A DNA stretch of 64,000 nucleotides from Corynebacterium sp. 21KM1197 (GCF_033783015.1 NZ_CP123907.1:744001-808000); one strand, 5' to 3'. Positions 26,795 through 37,562 are shown, counted from the first letter of the stretch. Notes: generated by a model not told the origin, from the letters alone. Program-made: numbers and translations.

Positions 26795-27016
26795 ATGAGC
26801 GACTTGAAGTTTCAGCGGGTTACGGATGAGCAGCTCCGTGAGCATCGGCGGGTCTTGGAAGCCAAACTTGATGTTGCCTCCTACCTGGGGGTTGAGGGGG
26901 AGTCCCTGAGCTATCGTGACCTATACGATCTTGCGAACCTCGGTATCCTGACGGAGGAAGATCGCGTGATCTATGATCGGCTTCTTCAGATTGAATTTAT
27001 GCTTGGCGAGCGATAA
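26795..27016 (+). CDS. small acidic helical protein, first gene of a two-gene module
   Basis: 73 residues, charged and predicted almost wholly helical (DEQLREHRRVLEAKLD, then SYRDLYDLANLG and ILTEEDRVIYDRLLQIE). ATG 26795 has AAAGGGGGA upstream. Its stop overlaps the next gene's start by one base (TAATG), so the two are translated together. No recognised family. The arrangement of a small helical protein before a larger one resembles an antitoxin/toxin or chaperone/partner pair, without further proof. Confidence 0.6.
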   Translation: MSDLKFQRVTDEQLREHRRVLEAKLDVASYLGVEGESLSYRDLYDLANLGILTEEDRVIYDRLLQIEFMLGER

Positions 27017-27732
27017 TGAACGCGGTTGTATCGTGGGAAGATCGTGCCGCTGAATTTTTCCACGAGGCATGGGATACATTGCAGGGATGTCTGCCCACAT
27101 TTAACCGAGAACCAGTGATTTTTCTTGGAGAGGGGCGCAGGCGAGATTCCTTTGAGGTATCTATACCACTGGCATTTCAGGGAAAACAGGAACAGCCGTC
27201 TGATCTTTATTCCGTGAATATACAAATCGGACTTTGTGAGAGTCGTGATGGTAACGCCATAGCGGTTCACAGTTCTCAGTATGCACTGCGTATCGGTACT
27301 GCTGCGATCGTCCGCTTTGAGTATGACCGGGATAGGAGTGGAGCACACCCAGCCGCTCATGCCCATGTGCATGGGGCAGGAACCTGGCTGAGTCCGGCGT
27401 TGATGAAGAATCGTCCCGGTAGTAGCAGGAAAGCGCGTGAACATGCTCGAAAGGGGGAGATTGAAGTTCTACACTTTCCCATGGGTGGGCACCGATTTCG
27501 TCCTTCGATGGAGGACTTCCTGTTTTTTGTTATCGGAGAGTGCGGATTCCACGGTGTAAAAGGCTGGGAAAAGAGGCTCCTTGCCACACGCGAGGGGTGG
27601 CTGGATATTCAACTGGCAGCGGCGGTGGGGGATAAGCCGGAGATAGCGGCGGAGAAGCTGAGGTGCCTGGGTTATCGGGTGGCGGAGCCTCCCGGTGGTC
27701 CGTTGCCGTGCCGCCGGTATCCGGGCTGGTAG
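27016..27732 (+). CDS. uncharacterised protein with conserved His motifs
   Basis: 238 residues, no signal peptide or membrane segment. Distinctive parts are FEYDRDRSGAHPAAHAHVHG (about 101-120), a cluster of four histidines that could bind metal or form an active site, and LHFPMGGHRFRPSMEDFL (about 153-170). I recall similar hypothetical proteins in actinobacteria but no assigned function. Co-translated with the 73-residue protein before it; followed by a terminator and tRNA-Gln. Confidence 0.6.
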   Translation: MNAVVSWEDRAAEFFHEAWDTLQGCLPTFNREPVIFLGEGRRRDSFEVSIPLAFQGKQEQPSDLYSVNIQIGLCESRDGNAIAVHSSQYALRIGTAAIVRFEYDRDRSGAHPAAHAHVHGAGTWLSPALMKNRPGSSRKAREHARKGEIEVLHFPMGGHRFRPSMEDFLFFVIGECGFHGVKGWEKRLLATREGWLDIQLAAAVGDKPEIAAEKLRCLGYRVAEPPGGPLPCRRYPGW

Positions 27733-27788
27733 GCCGCTTGCACACACTGCAAGAGGGGTAAGAGCAGCAAGTGCCGTAAGCGCACGAT

Positions 27789-27830
27789 AAACCCCAGCCC
27801 GCCGGTATTTTACCGTCTGAACTGGGGTTT
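27789..27830. terminator. terminator between the His-motif gene and tRNA-Gln
   Basis: AAACCCCAG (27789-27797) pairs with CTGGGGTTT (27822-27830); a nested CGGTA/TACCG hairpin lies in the loop and T-rich sequence follows on the + strand. It could also end transcripts coming from tRNA-Gln on the - strand. Confidence 0.7.
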
Positions 27831-27838
27831 TATTTCGC

Positions 27839-27908
27839 TTCCCCACCAGGACTCGAACCTAGAATGACGGTACCAAAAACCGTAGTGTTGCCGATTACAC
27901 CATGGGGA
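27839..27908 (-). tRNA. tRNA-Gln (anticodon TTG)
   Basis: On the - strand the acceptor TCCCCAT pairs with GTGGGGA (one G-T), the anticodon stem ACGGT/ACCGT closes the loop TTTTGGT with TTG at positions 34-36, and GGTTCGAGTCC is the T arm. No encoded CCA end. Confidence 0.93.
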
Positions 27909-28229
27909 ACCGCGAGTGAACGGTGTGCCACGCGCGCTTATACACTGTAGCGCATAAGGCGCTGCCGAGCGTAACCGCCTGGGGCGCGACCTCGCTGAGG
28001 CGTAGGGTAGAGCGGGTTTGCGCGGTGGCGTGGTATTCCGACGCCAAAGCCCTCGTGGCCCTCGTGCGTGGCCCATGCGCGCGGGTTCGTCGTCAAGCAA
28101 AATTCGTCGCCAAGTAAAAGCCAAGTAAAAACGGAAAAACTGGGTGGCGTCGGAAGGCCTGCGTGCGGCCCCCTAGCTGCGCTCGGGGAACAGCAAGAAA
28201 CTATGAGAAGAAAGTAAGGAATATTCAAG
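27909..28229. other. intergenic region before mfd
   Basis: About 320 bases with no credible gene. It holds a perfect tandem duplication of the 11-mer GCCAAGTAAAA at 28109-28130 and, before GTG 28230, an AAGGAAT ribosome binding site. No clear -35/-10 pair stands out. Confidence 0.4.
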
Positions 28230-31200
28230 GTGGCAGACCACGGTATTGCGCACGCTCCCGCCCTGGCGGGCCTGCTCAAGGTTGTTAGCGAGGACCCCAA
28301 GATTCGGGGAATGCTCTCTCATGTGGGGGAGCAGGAGTTGCACCTTACCGGCCTGGATCAGGTGCGCCCGTGGGCGGTGGCGGCGCTATCGAAGAAGACC
28401 CCGGTGATCGTGGTGACGGCCACGGGCCGCGAGGCGGAGGATTTGAGCGCGGAGTTGCGCGCCATGCTGGGGGATAAGGTGGCGTGGTTCCCCTCCTGGG
28501 AGACGCTGCCGCACGAGCGTTTGAGCCCGGGGGTGGATATTGTGGGTCGCCGCGCGGAGGTGGTGGAGAACTGGGGGGAGAATGGTGATCGGTATCGGGT
28601 GATCGTGGCCGCCGCCAGGGCGATGAGCCAGCCCTTTCTTAAAGACGTGGAGGGCCGTAAGCCGGTGCGCCTGCGCGAGGGCGCGGAGCATTCCCTGGGG
28701 GACCTCACGGAGCAGTTGGTGCTGCGGGCCTATGAGCACGTGGATATGGTGGCCAAACGCGGGCAGTTTGCGGTGCGCGGCGGCATCTTGGACGTGTTTC
28801 CCACCACCGGGGATTACCCGGTGCGCGTGGAGTTCTGGGGCGATGAGGTCTCGGATATGCGTCAGTTCTCCGTGGCAGATCAGCGCACCCTGCCGGATAG
28901 CCGGGTGCCGGAGGTAGAGGTGTATCCGGCGCGCGAACTTCCCATCACGCCCCAGGTGGCGGCGCGGGCGGAGGAGTTGGCCAGGCGGTATCCGGGTAAT
29001 CCCACCCTTGTGGAGTTGCTGAGCAAGATCGCCGCGGGGCAGCCCGCCGATGGCATGGAGGCTTTGCTTTCCGTGCTCAGCGATTCCCCCTTGGCGGTGT
29101 TGCCGGATATTGCTCCTCGGGGTACGCACATGGTGTGGGTGGCCCCGGAGAAGATTCGTTCCCGCATCGCGGATCTGGAGGCCACGGATCGGGAGTTTTT
29201 GGAGGTCGGCTGGGAGGCGGCGGCGATGGGCGCGCAGGGGGCGGCCCCGATCTCTGCGGAGGGGCTGGATCTCACGGCGAGTTCGTATCGTTCCTTTGAG
29301 TCCCTGCGGGCGAGCGCAGCCAAGGCCGGGGCGCCGTGGTGGACGTTTTCTCCCCCCGGAATGTTGGAGGGCCTAGAGGAAGATACCCTGCCCCTGGAGT
29401 TTGAGGCGGCCCCGGCCCCGCGCGGCGATCTGCCCAAGATCGAGGAGATGATGGCGCTGCTGCTGGCGCACACCAATGGCGGCGGCCGCGCGGCATACAT
29501 CACGCCCACGCGCGGGGCGATTAAGCGCATGGTGGAGCGCTTTGCGGAGCAGGGGATCCGCACGCATGTGGCCACGCCCGCCTGGGAGCCGCGCGCGGGG
29601 GAGGTGACGCTGTATCAGGCGTTGAGCCACGCGGGCCTGGTGTTCTCCGAGGCGGTGGTGCTCACGGAGACGGATCTCACGGGCAATCGCGTGGGCGATA
29701 TTGCGGGGGCGAAGCGTCGCCCGGCACGGCGTCGCAATCGCGTGGATCCGTTGGCGCTTAAGACGGGCGATTATGTGGTGCATGAGACGCACGGCATCGG
29801 CCGGTTCATCAAGATGGCGGAGCGCACCATCAAGGCGGGCGATGAGACCTCGCGGCGTGAGTACATCGTGCTGGAGTACGCGGCGTCGAAGCGCGGCCAG
29901 CCCGCCGATCAGTTGTGGGTGCCGATGGATTCGCTGGATCTGCTGAGCAAGTACACCGGCGGCGAGGCCCCCACGTTGTCCAAGATGGGGGGCTCGGACT
30001 GGAAGAACACCAAGAAGAAGGCGCGCGCGGCGGTGCGCGAGATCGCCAGCGAGCTGGTGGAACTCTATGCCAAGCGGCAGTCCGCCCCCGGCCATGCCTT
30101 TGCCCCGGATTCCCCGTGGCAGCGGGAGATGGAGGATAACTTCCCCTACGTGGAGACGGAGGACCAGATGGCGGCTATCGACGCCGTCAAGGAGGACATG
30201 GAGCGCTCCACCCCGATGGATCGCGTGGTGGTGGGCGACGTGGGCTACGGCAAGACCGAGGTGGCGGTGCGCGCGGCGTTCAAGGCGGTGCAGGACGGCC
30301 GTCAGGTGGCGGTGCTGGTGCCCACCACGCTGTTGGCGCAGCAGCACCTCAAGACCTTCGAGGATCGCATGGATGGCTTTGCGGTGAATATCCGGGGGCT
30401 ATCGCGCTTTACCTCCACTGCGGAGGCGCGCGAGATCATCGCGGGGCTTGCCGACGGCACGGTGGACGTGGTGGTGGGCACGCACCGGCTGCTGCAAACG
30501 GGCGTGAACTGGAAGAACCTGGGGCTCATCGTGGTGGACGAGGAACAGCGCTTTGGCGTGGAGCACAAGGAACACATCAAGGCGCTGCGCAGCCACGTGG
30601 ACGTGCTCACCATGTCCGCTACGCCGATTCCGCGCACCCTGGAGATGTCCATGTCCGGGATTAGGGAGATGTCCACCATCTTGACCCCGCCGGAGGATCG
30701 CCACCCGGTGCTCACCTATGTGGGCGCGGAGGAAAGCCAGCAGGTGGCGGCGGCCATTCGGCGCGAGTTATTGCGCGATGGCCAGGTGTTCTTTATCCAT
30801 AACAAGGTGCGCGATATTGAGAAGAAGGCGCGGGAATTGCGGGAGTTGGTGCCGGAGGCGCGCATTGTGGTGGCGCATGGGCAGATGAGCGAGGAGATTC
30901 TGGAGCGCACCGTGCAGGGGTTCTGGGATCGGGAATATGACGTGCTGGTGTGCACCACCATCGTGGAAACGGGCCTGGATATTGCCAATGCCAATACCCT
31001 CATCGTGGAAAACGCGCACCACATGGGCCTTTCCCAGTTGCACCAGTTGCGCGGCCGGGTGGGGCGCTCCCGCGAGCGCGGTTATGCGTATTTCCTTTAT
31101 CCGCGCGGGGTCACGCTCACGGAAACCTCCTATGATCGCCTTTCCACCATCGCGCAGAATAATGATTTGGGCGCGGGCATGGCGGTGGCCATGAAGGATT

Positions 31201-31886
31201 TGGAGATGCGCGGTGCGGGTAACGTGCTGGGCGCGGAGCAATCCGGGCACATCGCTGGGGTGGGCTTTGACCTATACATGCGCCTGGTGGGGGAGGCGGT
31301 GGAGACCTATCGCGCCCTGGCCACCGGCAAGCCCCTGGACGCCACGGATCGGGGGCCCAAGGAAATCCGCATTGATCTTCCGGTGGATGCGCATATCCCG
31401 GAGGGATACATCAATTCCGAGCGGCTGCGGCTGGAGGTGTATCGCAAGATCGCGGCCTCGGCCACGGAGGAGGATCTGCGCGCCGTGGTGGCAGAAATGC
31501 GGGATCGCTTTGGTGAGGTGCCGCGCGAGGTGTTGCGCCTGCTCGCGGTGGCCCGGCTGCGCCACCAGGCTCGCGCGGCGGGAATCTCTGATATTGGGGT
31601 GCAGGGTACCCGGATCAAGGTGCATCCGGTGCAGTTGCCGGATTCCAAGCAGGTGCGGCTGCGGCGGCTTTATCCGGGGGCCACGTATCGGGCGGCGGCC
31701 AAGGCTATCCAGTTGCCCTTCCCCAAGGCTGGGGCCAAGGTCACCGATCCGCGCCTGCGCGATGAGGACTTGTTGCAGTGGGTTGCGGACGCGCTGACCT
31801 CGCTCTTTGACGTCCCCGCGACCGACGTGCGCGGCGGCTCCGCGGCGGGCCCCAAGGGGCGGGTGGCGGTGTCCGTGAGTGAATAG
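28230..31886 (+). CDS. mfd: transcription-repair coupling factor
   Basis: Removes RNA polymerase stalled at DNA damage and recruits UvrA; ATP-driven DNA translocase. 1218 residues, normal length. In order: UvrB-like damage-recognition region (about 1-350, with [13 protein letters not shown]), the RNA-polymerase-interacting CarD-like domain (about 500-580, [13 protein letters not shown]), and translocase motors with Walker [17 protein letters not shown] near 668, DEEQ near 769, [12 protein letters not shown], and [12 protein letters not shown]. The C-terminal UvrA-blocking domain follows. GTG 28230 is preceded by AAGGAAT. In mycobacteria mazG follows directly; here about 11 kb is inserted. Confidence 0.96.
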   Translation: MADHGIAHAPALAGLLKVVSEDPKIRGMLSHVGEQELHLTGLDQVRPWAVAALSKKTPVIVVTATGREAEDLSAELRAMLGDKVAWFPSWETLPHERLSPGVDIVGRRAEVVENWGENGDRYRVIVAAARAMSQPFLKDVEGRKPVRLREGAEHSLGDLTEQLVLRAYEHVDMVAKRGQFAVRGGILDVFPTTGDYPVRVEFWGDEVSDMRQFSVADQRTLPDSRVPEVEVYPARELPITPQVAARAEELARRYPGNPTLVELLSKIAAGQPADGMEALLSVLSDSPLAVLPDIAPRGTHMVWVAPEKIRSRIADLEATDREFLEVGWEAAAMGAQGAAPISAEGLDLTASSYRSFESLRASAAKAGAPWWTFSPPGMLEGLEEDTLPLEFEAAPAPRGDLPKIEEMMALLLAHTNGGGRAAYITPTRGAIKRMVERFAEQGIRTHVATPAWEPRAGEVTLYQALSHAGLVFSEAVVLTETDLTGNRVGDIAGAKRRPARRRNRVDPLALKTGDYVVHETHGIGRFIKMAERTIKAGDETSRREYIVLEYAASKRGQPADQLWVPMDSLDLLSKYTGGEAPTLSKMGGSDWKNTKKKARAAVREIASELVELYAKRQSAPGHAFAPDSPWQREMEDNFPYVETEDQMAAIDAVKEDMERSTPMDRVVVGDVGYGKTEVAVRAAFKAVQDGRQVAVLVPTTLLAQQHLKTFEDRMDGFAVNIRGLSRFTSTAEAREIIAGLADGTVDVVVGTHRLLQTGVNWKNLGLIVVDEEQRFGVEHKEHIKALRSHVDVLTMSATPIPRTLEMSMSGIREMSTILTPPEDRHPVLTYVGAEESQQVAAAIRRELLRDGQVFFIHNKVRDIEKKARELRELVPEARIVVAHGQMSEEILERTVQGFWDREYDVLVCTTIVETGLDIANANTLIVENAHHMGLSQLHQLRGRVGRSRERGYAYFLYPRGVTLTETSYDRLSTIAQNNDLGAGMAVAMKDLEMRGAGNVLGAEQSGHIAGVGFDLYMRLVGEAVETYRALATGKPLDATDRGPKEIRIDLPVDAHIPEGYINSERLRLEVYRKIAASATEEDLRAVVAEMRDRFGEVPREVLRLLAVARLRHQARAAGISDIGVQGTRIKVHPVQLPDSKQVRLRRLYPGATYRAAAKAIQLPFPKAGAKVTDPRLRDEDLLQWVADALTSLFDVPATDVRGGSAAGPKGRVAVSVSE

Positions 31887-32132
31887 GAACGGATACTGAT
31901 TGATGTGCCCTATCGCTCATTATGGGTAGGGCTTATCTATCTTTCCATCGCTAGGGGGTGGTGGCGGGCCGGGGATGGGGGTGCGGGCTGGATGTATTTC
32001 CATTTTCCTGCATGATATTCCTCCGTTTTATCAATTTTTCTCTTTACCTTTTTTGCGGGCGTTGCCGCTGGGTATAGCGTTATTTATGAACCGCCCGCGA
32101 GGGGCGGAAGGTAAAGGAAAAGGAGAAGCGCC
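31887..32132. promoter_or_regulatory. mfd-arcD intergenic region with possible terminator
   Basis: GCCCTA (31907-31912) can pair with TAGGGC (31927-31932) just after mfd, followed by a moderately T-rich stretch, a weak terminator. The remaining 200 bases turn A/T-rich from about 31990 and should hold the arc promoter; no ArgR box can be read with confidence. Confidence 0.35.
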
Positions 32133-33575
32133 GTGCAAACGGAAAATGATCATAAGGGCTTGTCTTTCTTTGCCCTCCTGGCGCTCGTGGTGGGTTCGAT
32201 GATTGGTGGTGGAGTGTTTTCTCTGCCGCAAAACATTGCCGCCGCTGCGGCGGCGGGCCCGACCATCATCGGCTGGGTCATCACGGGCGCGGGCATGATC
32301 TGCCTGGCCCTGGTGTATCAGTTCCTCTCCCTGCGCAAGCCTCACCTGGATAACGGGATCTATGCCTATGCCCGCGCGGGCTTTGGCAGTTATATGGGGT
32401 TTAATTCCGCGTGGGGATATTGGCTTTCGGCCCTCATCGGTAATGTGGGATATTTGGTGTTGCTCTTTTCCACCCTGGGGAAGTTCTTTCCCATCTTTCA
32501 TGGCGGAAATACCATTCCTGCGGTGCTGGGGGCGTCGATACTGCTCTGGCTCACGCACGCGCTGATCCTGCGCGGTGTGCAGACGGCCACCCTGGTCAAT
32601 ACCATCACCACGGTGGCCAAGGTAGTGCCGCTGGTCACGTTCATCGTGATCGTGGCCATAGGCTTCCACTATGACCTCTTTGTGCATGACTTTTGGGGTC
32701 AGGAATCCGGCCTGGGCAGCGTGGTAGAGCAAACCAAGGCCATGATGATGGTCACCGTGTGGGTGTTCATCGGCATCGAGGGCGCCTCCATTTACTCGCA
32801 GCGGGCGCGGCGTCGCAGCGACGTCGGCAAGGCCACCGTCGTGGGCTTTGTGTTCATGCTCGCCGTCCTCATCGCCGTGAACCTCTTGTCCCTGGGAATC
32901 ATGGAGCGCGCGGAACTCGCGCAGCTTCCCGACGCCTCGATGGGCGACGTCCTCGCGGAGGTCGTGGGCCCGTGGGGTTCCTGGTTCATCAGCGCGGCCG
33001 TGGTGATTTCCCTGATGGGCGCGGTGCTGGCGTGGATTCTCCTCTGCGGGGAAACCATGCAGGTGCCGGGTTCCGATGGCACCATGCCGGAGTTCTTCGG
33101 CCGCCTCAACGATCAGGGTGCCCCCTCCCGGGCGCTGTGGGTGACCAACATCGTCACCCAGGTCTGCCTGGTGCTCACGCACTTTTCCTCCGACGTCTAC
33201 CTCAGCCTCGCCACCTTGGCGGCGGCGCTGATCCTCGTGCCGTACCTGCTTTCCGCGCTCTATGCGCTGCTGGTCACGCTGCGCGGGGAGGGCTATGCGC
33301 CGGAGGAGCGCCGGGTGCGTGGGCGAGACACCGCCGTGGCCGCCGTGGCCACCGGGTACGGAATCTGGTTGGTGTACGCGGCCGGAACGCAGAATCTCCT
33401 GCTAGCGGCGCTGCTCTACCTGCCGGGCCTGGGGGTGTACCTCTGGGCTAAGAAGGAGGCCAAGACGCGCCCGTACCTCACCAGGTGGGAATACCTCATC
33501 CTCGCGGCCCTCATCATCGGGGCGGCGCTCGGAGTGGCGGGCATCGCCAACGGCAGCATCACGCTCACCCCATGA
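32133..33575 (+). CDS. arcD: arginine/ornithine antiporter ArcD
   Basis: Inner-membrane APC-family antiporter, 480 residues, about 12-13 helices, exchanging arginine for ornithine. Seen: the substrate-binding [14 protein letters not shown] in helix 1, then [46 protein letters not shown] and [19 protein letters not shown], all typical of ArcD. GTG 32133 has AGGAGAAG upstream. First gene of arcDABC, 46 bases before the arcA start chosen here. A second ArcD-like gene lies at 41052. Confidence 0.93.
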   Translation: MQTENDHKGLSFFALLALVVGSMIGGGVFSLPQNIAAAAAAGPTIIGWVITGAGMICLALVYQFLSLRKPHLDNGIYAYARAGFGSYMGFNSAWGYWLSALIGNVGYLVLLFSTLGKFFPIFHGGNTIPAVLGASILLWLTHALILRGVQTATLVNTITTVAKVVPLVTFIVIVAIGFHYDLFVHDFWGQESGLGSVVEQTKAMMMVTVWVFIGIEGASIYSQRARRRSDVGKATVVGFVFMLAVLIAVNLLSLGIMERAELAQLPDASMGDVLAEVVGPWGSWFISAAVVISLMGAVLAWILLCGETMQVPGSDGTMPEFFGRLNDQGAPSRALWVTNIVTQVCLVLTHFSSDVYLSLATLAAALILVPYLLSALYALLVTLRGEGYAPEERRVRGRDTAVAAVATGYGIWLVYAAGTQNLLLAALLYLPGLGVYLWAKKEAKTRPYLTRWEYLILAALIIGAALGVAGIANGSITLTP

Positions 33576-33621
33576 ATCAATCCCCAGTGAGAAAATGAGC
33601 AAAAGAAAGGTTTGTAAGGAA

Positions 33622-34872
33622 ATGTCTATTGCGATGGGTGCATGGTCGGAGGTGGGCAAGCTCCGCCGAGTGATGGTCTGCGAACCCGGCCTTGCCCATG
33701 AACGACTCACCCCGAGCAACGCCGCCGACCTGCTTTTCGACGACGTCCTCTGGGTGGAAAAGGCAGTGGAGGATCACCGCCGCTTTCAGCAGGAAATGAC
33801 CTCCCGGGGCATCGAGGTCCTGGAAAAGCACGCCCTGCTGGCCGAGGTTCTGGCCCAGCCCGAGGCCCGGGCCTGGCTGCTGGAGCGCAAACTCTCCCGC
33901 AACCAGGTGGGCTACGGCGTGGGTGCGGAACTGCGTGCCTGGCTCGATGAGATGGCCCCGAAGGACCTCGCGCGATACCTCATCGGCGGAATCGCCTATG
34001 CGGATCTGCCCGAGGACTTCTCCGGGCACATCACCGGGGAGATCGCCAAGGCCCACCAGGGCACGGAGTTCCTGCTCAACCCGCTGCCCAACACCCAGTT
34101 CACCAGGGATACCTCCGCGTGGGTATTTGGCGGGGTATGCCTCAACCCCATGTTCTGGCCCGCACGCCGCCAGGAAACCCTGCTGGATCAGACGATCTAC
34201 CGCTTCCACCCGCTCTTTACCAAGGAGGAGTTCGAGGTCTGGTACGGGGCGGACTCCGCCGAGAACCAGGATCAGGGCCTTTCCACCCTGGAGGGTGGGG
34301 ACATCATGCCGCTGGGCAAGGGCGTGGTGCTGGTGGGCATGGGAGAGCGGTCCTCCTGGCAGGCCATCTCCCAGATGGCGGCCGCGCTCTTTGACAAGGG
34401 AGCGGCGCAGCGCGTGATCGTGGCGTCGATGGCCCCGGATCGCGCCTCCATGCACCTGGATACGGTGTTCAGCTTCCTCACCGCCGATACCGTCACCGCG
34501 TACACGGGGGTGGTGGATTCCATCCGCCCCATCAGCCTGTACCCGGCCGAGGACGGCGGGGTGGAGGCCCGCGCGGAGACCGCCCCCTTTGTGGAGGTGG
34601 TGGCCAAGGCCCTGGGCCTGCCGGAGCTGCGCGTGATCCCCACCGGCGGTAACCCCTTTGCCGCTCAGCGCGAGCAGTGGGACGACGGCAACAACGTGGT
34701 GGCTCTGGAACCCGGAGTGGTGGTGGGCTATGACCGCAACGTGCACACCAATGCCCTGCTGCGCGAGGCCGGGATCGAGGTCATCGAGATCGGCTCGGCG
34801 GAATTGGGCCGTGGCCGCGGCGGTGGACACTGCATGACCTGCCCAATCACTCGCGAACCTATCGAATACTAG
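33622..34872 (+). CDS. arcA: arginine deiminase
   Basis: Hydrolyses arginine to citrulline and ammonia, first enzyme of the ADI pathway. 416 residues, normal length. Seen: [31 protein letters not shown] and the catalytic Cys404 in GGGHCMTCP near the C-terminus. ATG 33622 is chosen because [23 protein letters not shown] matches where relatives start; ATG 33595 in the same frame would add nine residues and has a poor ribosome binding site. Confidence 0.95.
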   Translation: MSIAMGAWSEVGKLRRVMVCEPGLAHERLTPSNAADLLFDDVLWVEKAVEDHRRFQQEMTSRGIEVLEKHALLAEVLAQPEARAWLLERKLSRNQVGYGVGAELRAWLDEMAPKDLARYLIGGIAYADLPEDFSGHITGEIAKAHQGTEFLLNPLPNTQFTRDTSAWVFGGVCLNPMFWPARRQETLLDQTIYRFHPLFTKEEFEVWYGADSAENQDQGLSTLEGGDIMPLGKGVVLVGMGERSSWQAISQMAAALFDKGAAQRVIVASMAPDRASMHLDTVFSFLTADTVTAYTGVVDSIRPISLYPAEDGGVEARAETAPFVEVVAKALGLPELRVIPTGGNPFAAQREQWDDGNNVVALEPGVVVGYDRNVHTNALLREAGIEVIEIGSAELGRGRGGGHCMTCPITREPIEY

Positions 34873-34907
34873 ATAATCTATATACGCTTTCCCTGAAAGG
34901 AGACACC

Positions 34908-35906
34908 ATGCCTGTCAATCTCCGTGGCCGCCACTTCCTCACCCTCCTGGATTACACCCCGGAGGAGATCCACCACCTCATTGACCTCTCCCGCCAGTTC
35001 AAGCAACTCAAACTCGCCGGCACCCCGCACCGCTACCTAGAGGGCAAGAACATCGTTCTGCTCTTTGAAAAGACCTCCACCCGCACCCGCTGCTCCTTTG
35101 AGGTGGGTGGCATGGATCTGGGCATGGGCGTGACGTACCTGGAGCCCGGCAGTTCCCAGATGGGCAAGAAGGAGTCCATCAAGGACACCGCCCGCGTGCT
35201 GGGGCGCATGTACGACGGCATTGAGTACCGTGGCTTTGACCAGGAGAACGTGGAAACGCTCGCCGCCCACGCCGGAGTGCCGGTGTGGAACGGCCTGACC
35301 ACGCAATTCCACCCCACGCAGATGATCGCGGACATGCTCACCATCAGCGAGAACTTCCCCCAGGGCCTCAAGGGGCTCAAGGTGGTGTTCATGGGCGATG
35401 CGCACAATAACGTGGCCAACTCCTTGATGGTGGTCTGCGCCAAGTTGGGCCTGCACTTTGTGGCCTGCGGCCCGCAGGCGCAGATGCCGGAGTCCGACCT
35501 GGTGGAGAAGTGCCGCGAGGTGGCTAAGGCCAGCGGCGGTAGCGTCACCCTGACCGAGGACCCGGAGGAGGCCGTGACCGGGGCGCACGCCGTGTACACG
35601 GACATCTGGGTTTCCATGGGCGAGGAGTCGGAGGAACTGTGGAAGGAGCGCATCGCGCTGCTGGAGCCCTACCGGGTGACCGCGGACCTCATGGCCAAGG
35701 CCCGGGAGGACGCCATCTTCCTGCACTGCCTGCCCGCCTTCCATGACACCGCCACCACCGTGGGCGCGGAGATCGCGGAGAAGTACGGGATCACGGAGAT
35801 GGAGGTCACCGACGAGGTCTTTGAGGGGCCGCAGTCCAGGGTCTTTGATGAGGCGGAGAACCGCATGCACTCCATCAAGGCCATCATGTACGCCACCCTC
35901 TCTTGA
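34908..35906 (+). CDS. arcB: ornithine carbamoyltransferase (catabolic)
   Basis: Splits citrulline with phosphate into ornithine and carbamoyl phosphate in the ADI pathway (and can run in reverse). 332 residues. Seen: carbamoyl-phosphate site STRTRCSFEV, HPTQMIADMLT, the ornithine loop SMGEESEE and HCLPAFHD. ATG 34908 has AAAGGAG. Its place between arcA and arcC argues for the catabolic role; an anabolic argF elsewhere cannot be excluded. Confidence 0.95.
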   Translation: MPVNLRGRHFLTLLDYTPEEIHHLIDLSRQFKQLKLAGTPHRYLEGKNIVLLFEKTSTRTRCSFEVGGMDLGMGVTYLEPGSSQMGKKESIKDTARVLGRMYDGIEYRGFDQENVETLAAHAGVPVWNGLTTQFHPTQMIADMLTISENFPQGLKGLKVVFMGDAHNNVANSLMVVCAKLGLHFVACGPQAQMPESDLVEKCREVAKASGGSVTLTEDPEEAVTGAHAVYTDIWVSMGEESEELWKERIALLEPYRVTADLMAKAREDAIFLHCLPAFHDTATTVGAEIAEKYGITEMEVTDEVFEGPQSRVFDEAENRMHSIKAIMYATLS

Positions 35907-35929
35907 AGTGGAAAGGGGAGTGTACGGCG

Positions 35930-36868
35930 ATGAGCGCGCAAAGAATGGTGATCGCCCTCGGCGGTAATGCCCTGGGCAATAGCCCCGAGGAACAGTTGCG
36001 GCTGATTAGCACCACCGCCCAGGCGATCGTGGACCTCATCGAGGAGGGCCACCAGGTGATTATCACCCACGGCAACGGCCCCCAGGTGGGAATGCTGAAG
36101 GTGGCCACGGATTATTCCGCCCAGCACGGCGGCGGCACCCCGGCGGTGCCGTTCCCGGAGTGCTCCGCGATGTCCCAGGGCTACATCGGCTATCACCTGC
36201 AACAGGCCCTGGAAAACGAGTTATCCCGGCGCGGCATGGATTATCCCTGTGCCTCCGTGATCACGCAGACCGTGGTGGCCGCCAGCGATCCCGCCTTTGA
36301 GAACCTGACCAAGCCCGTGGGTGGGTTCTACACCAAGGAGGAGGCCGCCCGGCTCGCGGCGGAAACCGGCCACTGCTACGTGGAGGATTCCGGGCGTGGG
36401 TGGCGCCGCGTGGTGGCCTCGCCGCAGCCCCGCAGGATCGTGGAGTCCTCGGTGATCGAGGGTCTGGTGGAAAGCGGCACTGTGGTGATCTCCGCCGGTG
36501 GCGGCGGAATCCCCGTGGTGGAGGGCCGCGAGGGCCTCACCGGCGTGGCGGCCGTGATCGATAAGGATCGCTGCGCCGCCGTGATCGCGGAGCAGGTGCA
36601 CGCCGATGTGCTGGTGATTCTCACGGCCGTGGAGCGGGTGGCCCTGGACTTCCATACCCCGCAGCAGCGTGACCTCACGCAGCTCAGCGCGGCTAAGGCC
36701 CACGAGTACATCGAGGCCGGGCAATTCGCCCCCGGTTCCATGCTGCCCAAGGTGGAATCGTGCCTGCAATTTGTGGAGGGCCATCCCCGGCGCAAGGCCA
36801 TTATCACATCGCTGGCCTGTGCCAAGGAGGCACTCAGCGGCACCACCGGCACGGTGGTCACCGCGTAG
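35930..36868 (+). CDS. arcC: carbamate kinase
   Basis: Makes ATP from carbamoyl phosphate and ADP, releasing CO2 and ammonia; energy-yielding step of the ADI pathway. 312 residues. Seen: VIALGGNALG at the start, HGNGPQVG, SAGGGGIPVV and DKDRCAAVIAEQ plus a final GSMLPKVESCLQFVE. ATG 35930 has AAGGGGAG 9 bases upstream; the longer frame to 35903 overlaps arcB and is not needed. Confidence 0.95.
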   Translation: MSAQRMVIALGGNALGNSPEEQLRLISTTAQAIVDLIEEGHQVIITHGNGPQVGMLKVATDYSAQHGGGTPAVPFPECSAMSQGYIGYHLQQALENELSRRGMDYPCASVITQTVVAASDPAFENLTKPVGGFYTKEEAARLAAETGHCYVEDSGRGWRRVVASPQPRRIVESSVIEGLVESGTVVISAGGGGIPVVEGREGLTGVAAVIDKDRCAAVIAEQVHADVLVILTAVERVALDFHTPQQRDLTQLSAAKAHEYIEAGQFAPGSMLPKVESCLQFVEGHPRRKAIITSLACAKEALSGTTGTVVTA

Positions 36869-36878
36869 ATTACCCGCC

Positions 36879-36916
36879 CGGGGCTGGGGGCCGCGCACGA
36901 TGCGCGGCACCCCGGT
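36879..36916 (+). terminator. strong hairpin between arcC and argR
   Basis: GCCGCGCA (36890-36897) and TGCGCGGC (36901-36908) form a perfect 8-bp stem on a 3-base loop, extended by CCGGGG/CCCCGG across an internal loop. There is no real U-run (TTT only), so it may attenuate or stabilise rather than terminate. Confidence 0.45.
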
Positions 36917-36970
36917 TTCCCGGAGTGTATTCCTCGCGATGTCATAAAACTCTTTGGAGAATAAAAGACA

Positions 36971-37438
36971 ATGCCAGAAACGCCAACGAGGATGGCTCGG
37001 CATTCCATGATTATCCGCCTGGTGGAGCGTCACGACGTGACCAGTCAGGCACAATTATCGCAATTATTAAGGGAGGTGGGAGTTCGCGTAGCCCAGGCGA
37101 CTTTATCCCGCGATTTGGAGGAATTGGGCGTGCGCAAGGTGAAAAACGCTGCCGGGCACGCCGCGTATGTGCAATGCGAGGCGGACGCCGCCCTGCACTG
37201 CGCTGGCCCCAGGGAGCGGCTGCGCAAACTGGTGGGCCGCACCATGATTGGCCTGGAAGTGGTGAGCTTCGGGGTATTGCTGCGCACCCCGCCGGGAGCG
37301 GCGCAGTACCTGGCCAGCGGGATTGACACGGCGGGCCTGCCGGAGGTGGTGGGCACGATCGCTGGGGACGATACGATCTTGGTGGTGGCGCGCGAGCCAC
37401 TCACCGGAAAGGATCTGCGCGAGATCTTTATTCATTGA
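36971..37438 (+). CDS. argR: arginine repressor ArgR
   Basis: Arginine-sensing DNA-binding regulator, 155 residues. The N-terminal winged helix has QAQLSQLLREVGVRVAQATLSRDLEELGVRK-type sequence (about 25-55) and the C-terminal hexamer/arginine domain includes TPPGAAQYLASGID and GTIAGDDTILVV. It lies 102 bases after arcC and probably controls the ADI operon, though in corynebacteria argR usually sits in the arginine biosynthesis operon. No ribosome binding site better than GGAGAATAAAAGACA is seen. Confidence 0.93.
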   Translation: MPETPTRMARHSMIIRLVERHDVTSQAQLSQLLREVGVRVAQATLSRDLEELGVRKVKNAAGHAAYVQCEADAALHCAGPRERLRKLVGRTMIGLEVVSFGVLLRTPPGAAQYLASGIDTAGLPEVVGTIAGDDTILVVAREPLTGKDLREIFIH

Positions 37439-37546
37439 GAGATAAGCCATGATTAGTGGTGTGGGATAAAGCGCTGTGCTAGCGTGAAGTTGGTCGAGGA
37501 AAGGTGTGTTATTTTCTCGCCCTATATAAGGACATCCTTTAAATAG

Positions 37547-37562
37547 CCGCACAGAGAGGCGG
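37547..37562 (+). promoter_or_regulatory. PyrR-binding RNA hairpin next to the pyrR ribosome binding site
   Basis: CCGC (37547-37550) pairs with GCGG (37559-37562) around the loop ACAGAGAG, matching the CNGNGAGG loop known for PyrR binding. The Shine-Dalgarno sequence (GAAGGAGG, 37564-37571) begins immediately after, so bound PyrR could block translation, as reported for mycobacterial pyr leaders. Confidence 0.6.

Noticed and set aside
31990..32030. ArgR box upstream of arcD (ATGTAT and TGCAT half-sites)
   Set aside because: The half-sites are not spaced as an 18-bp ARG box; too weak to report.
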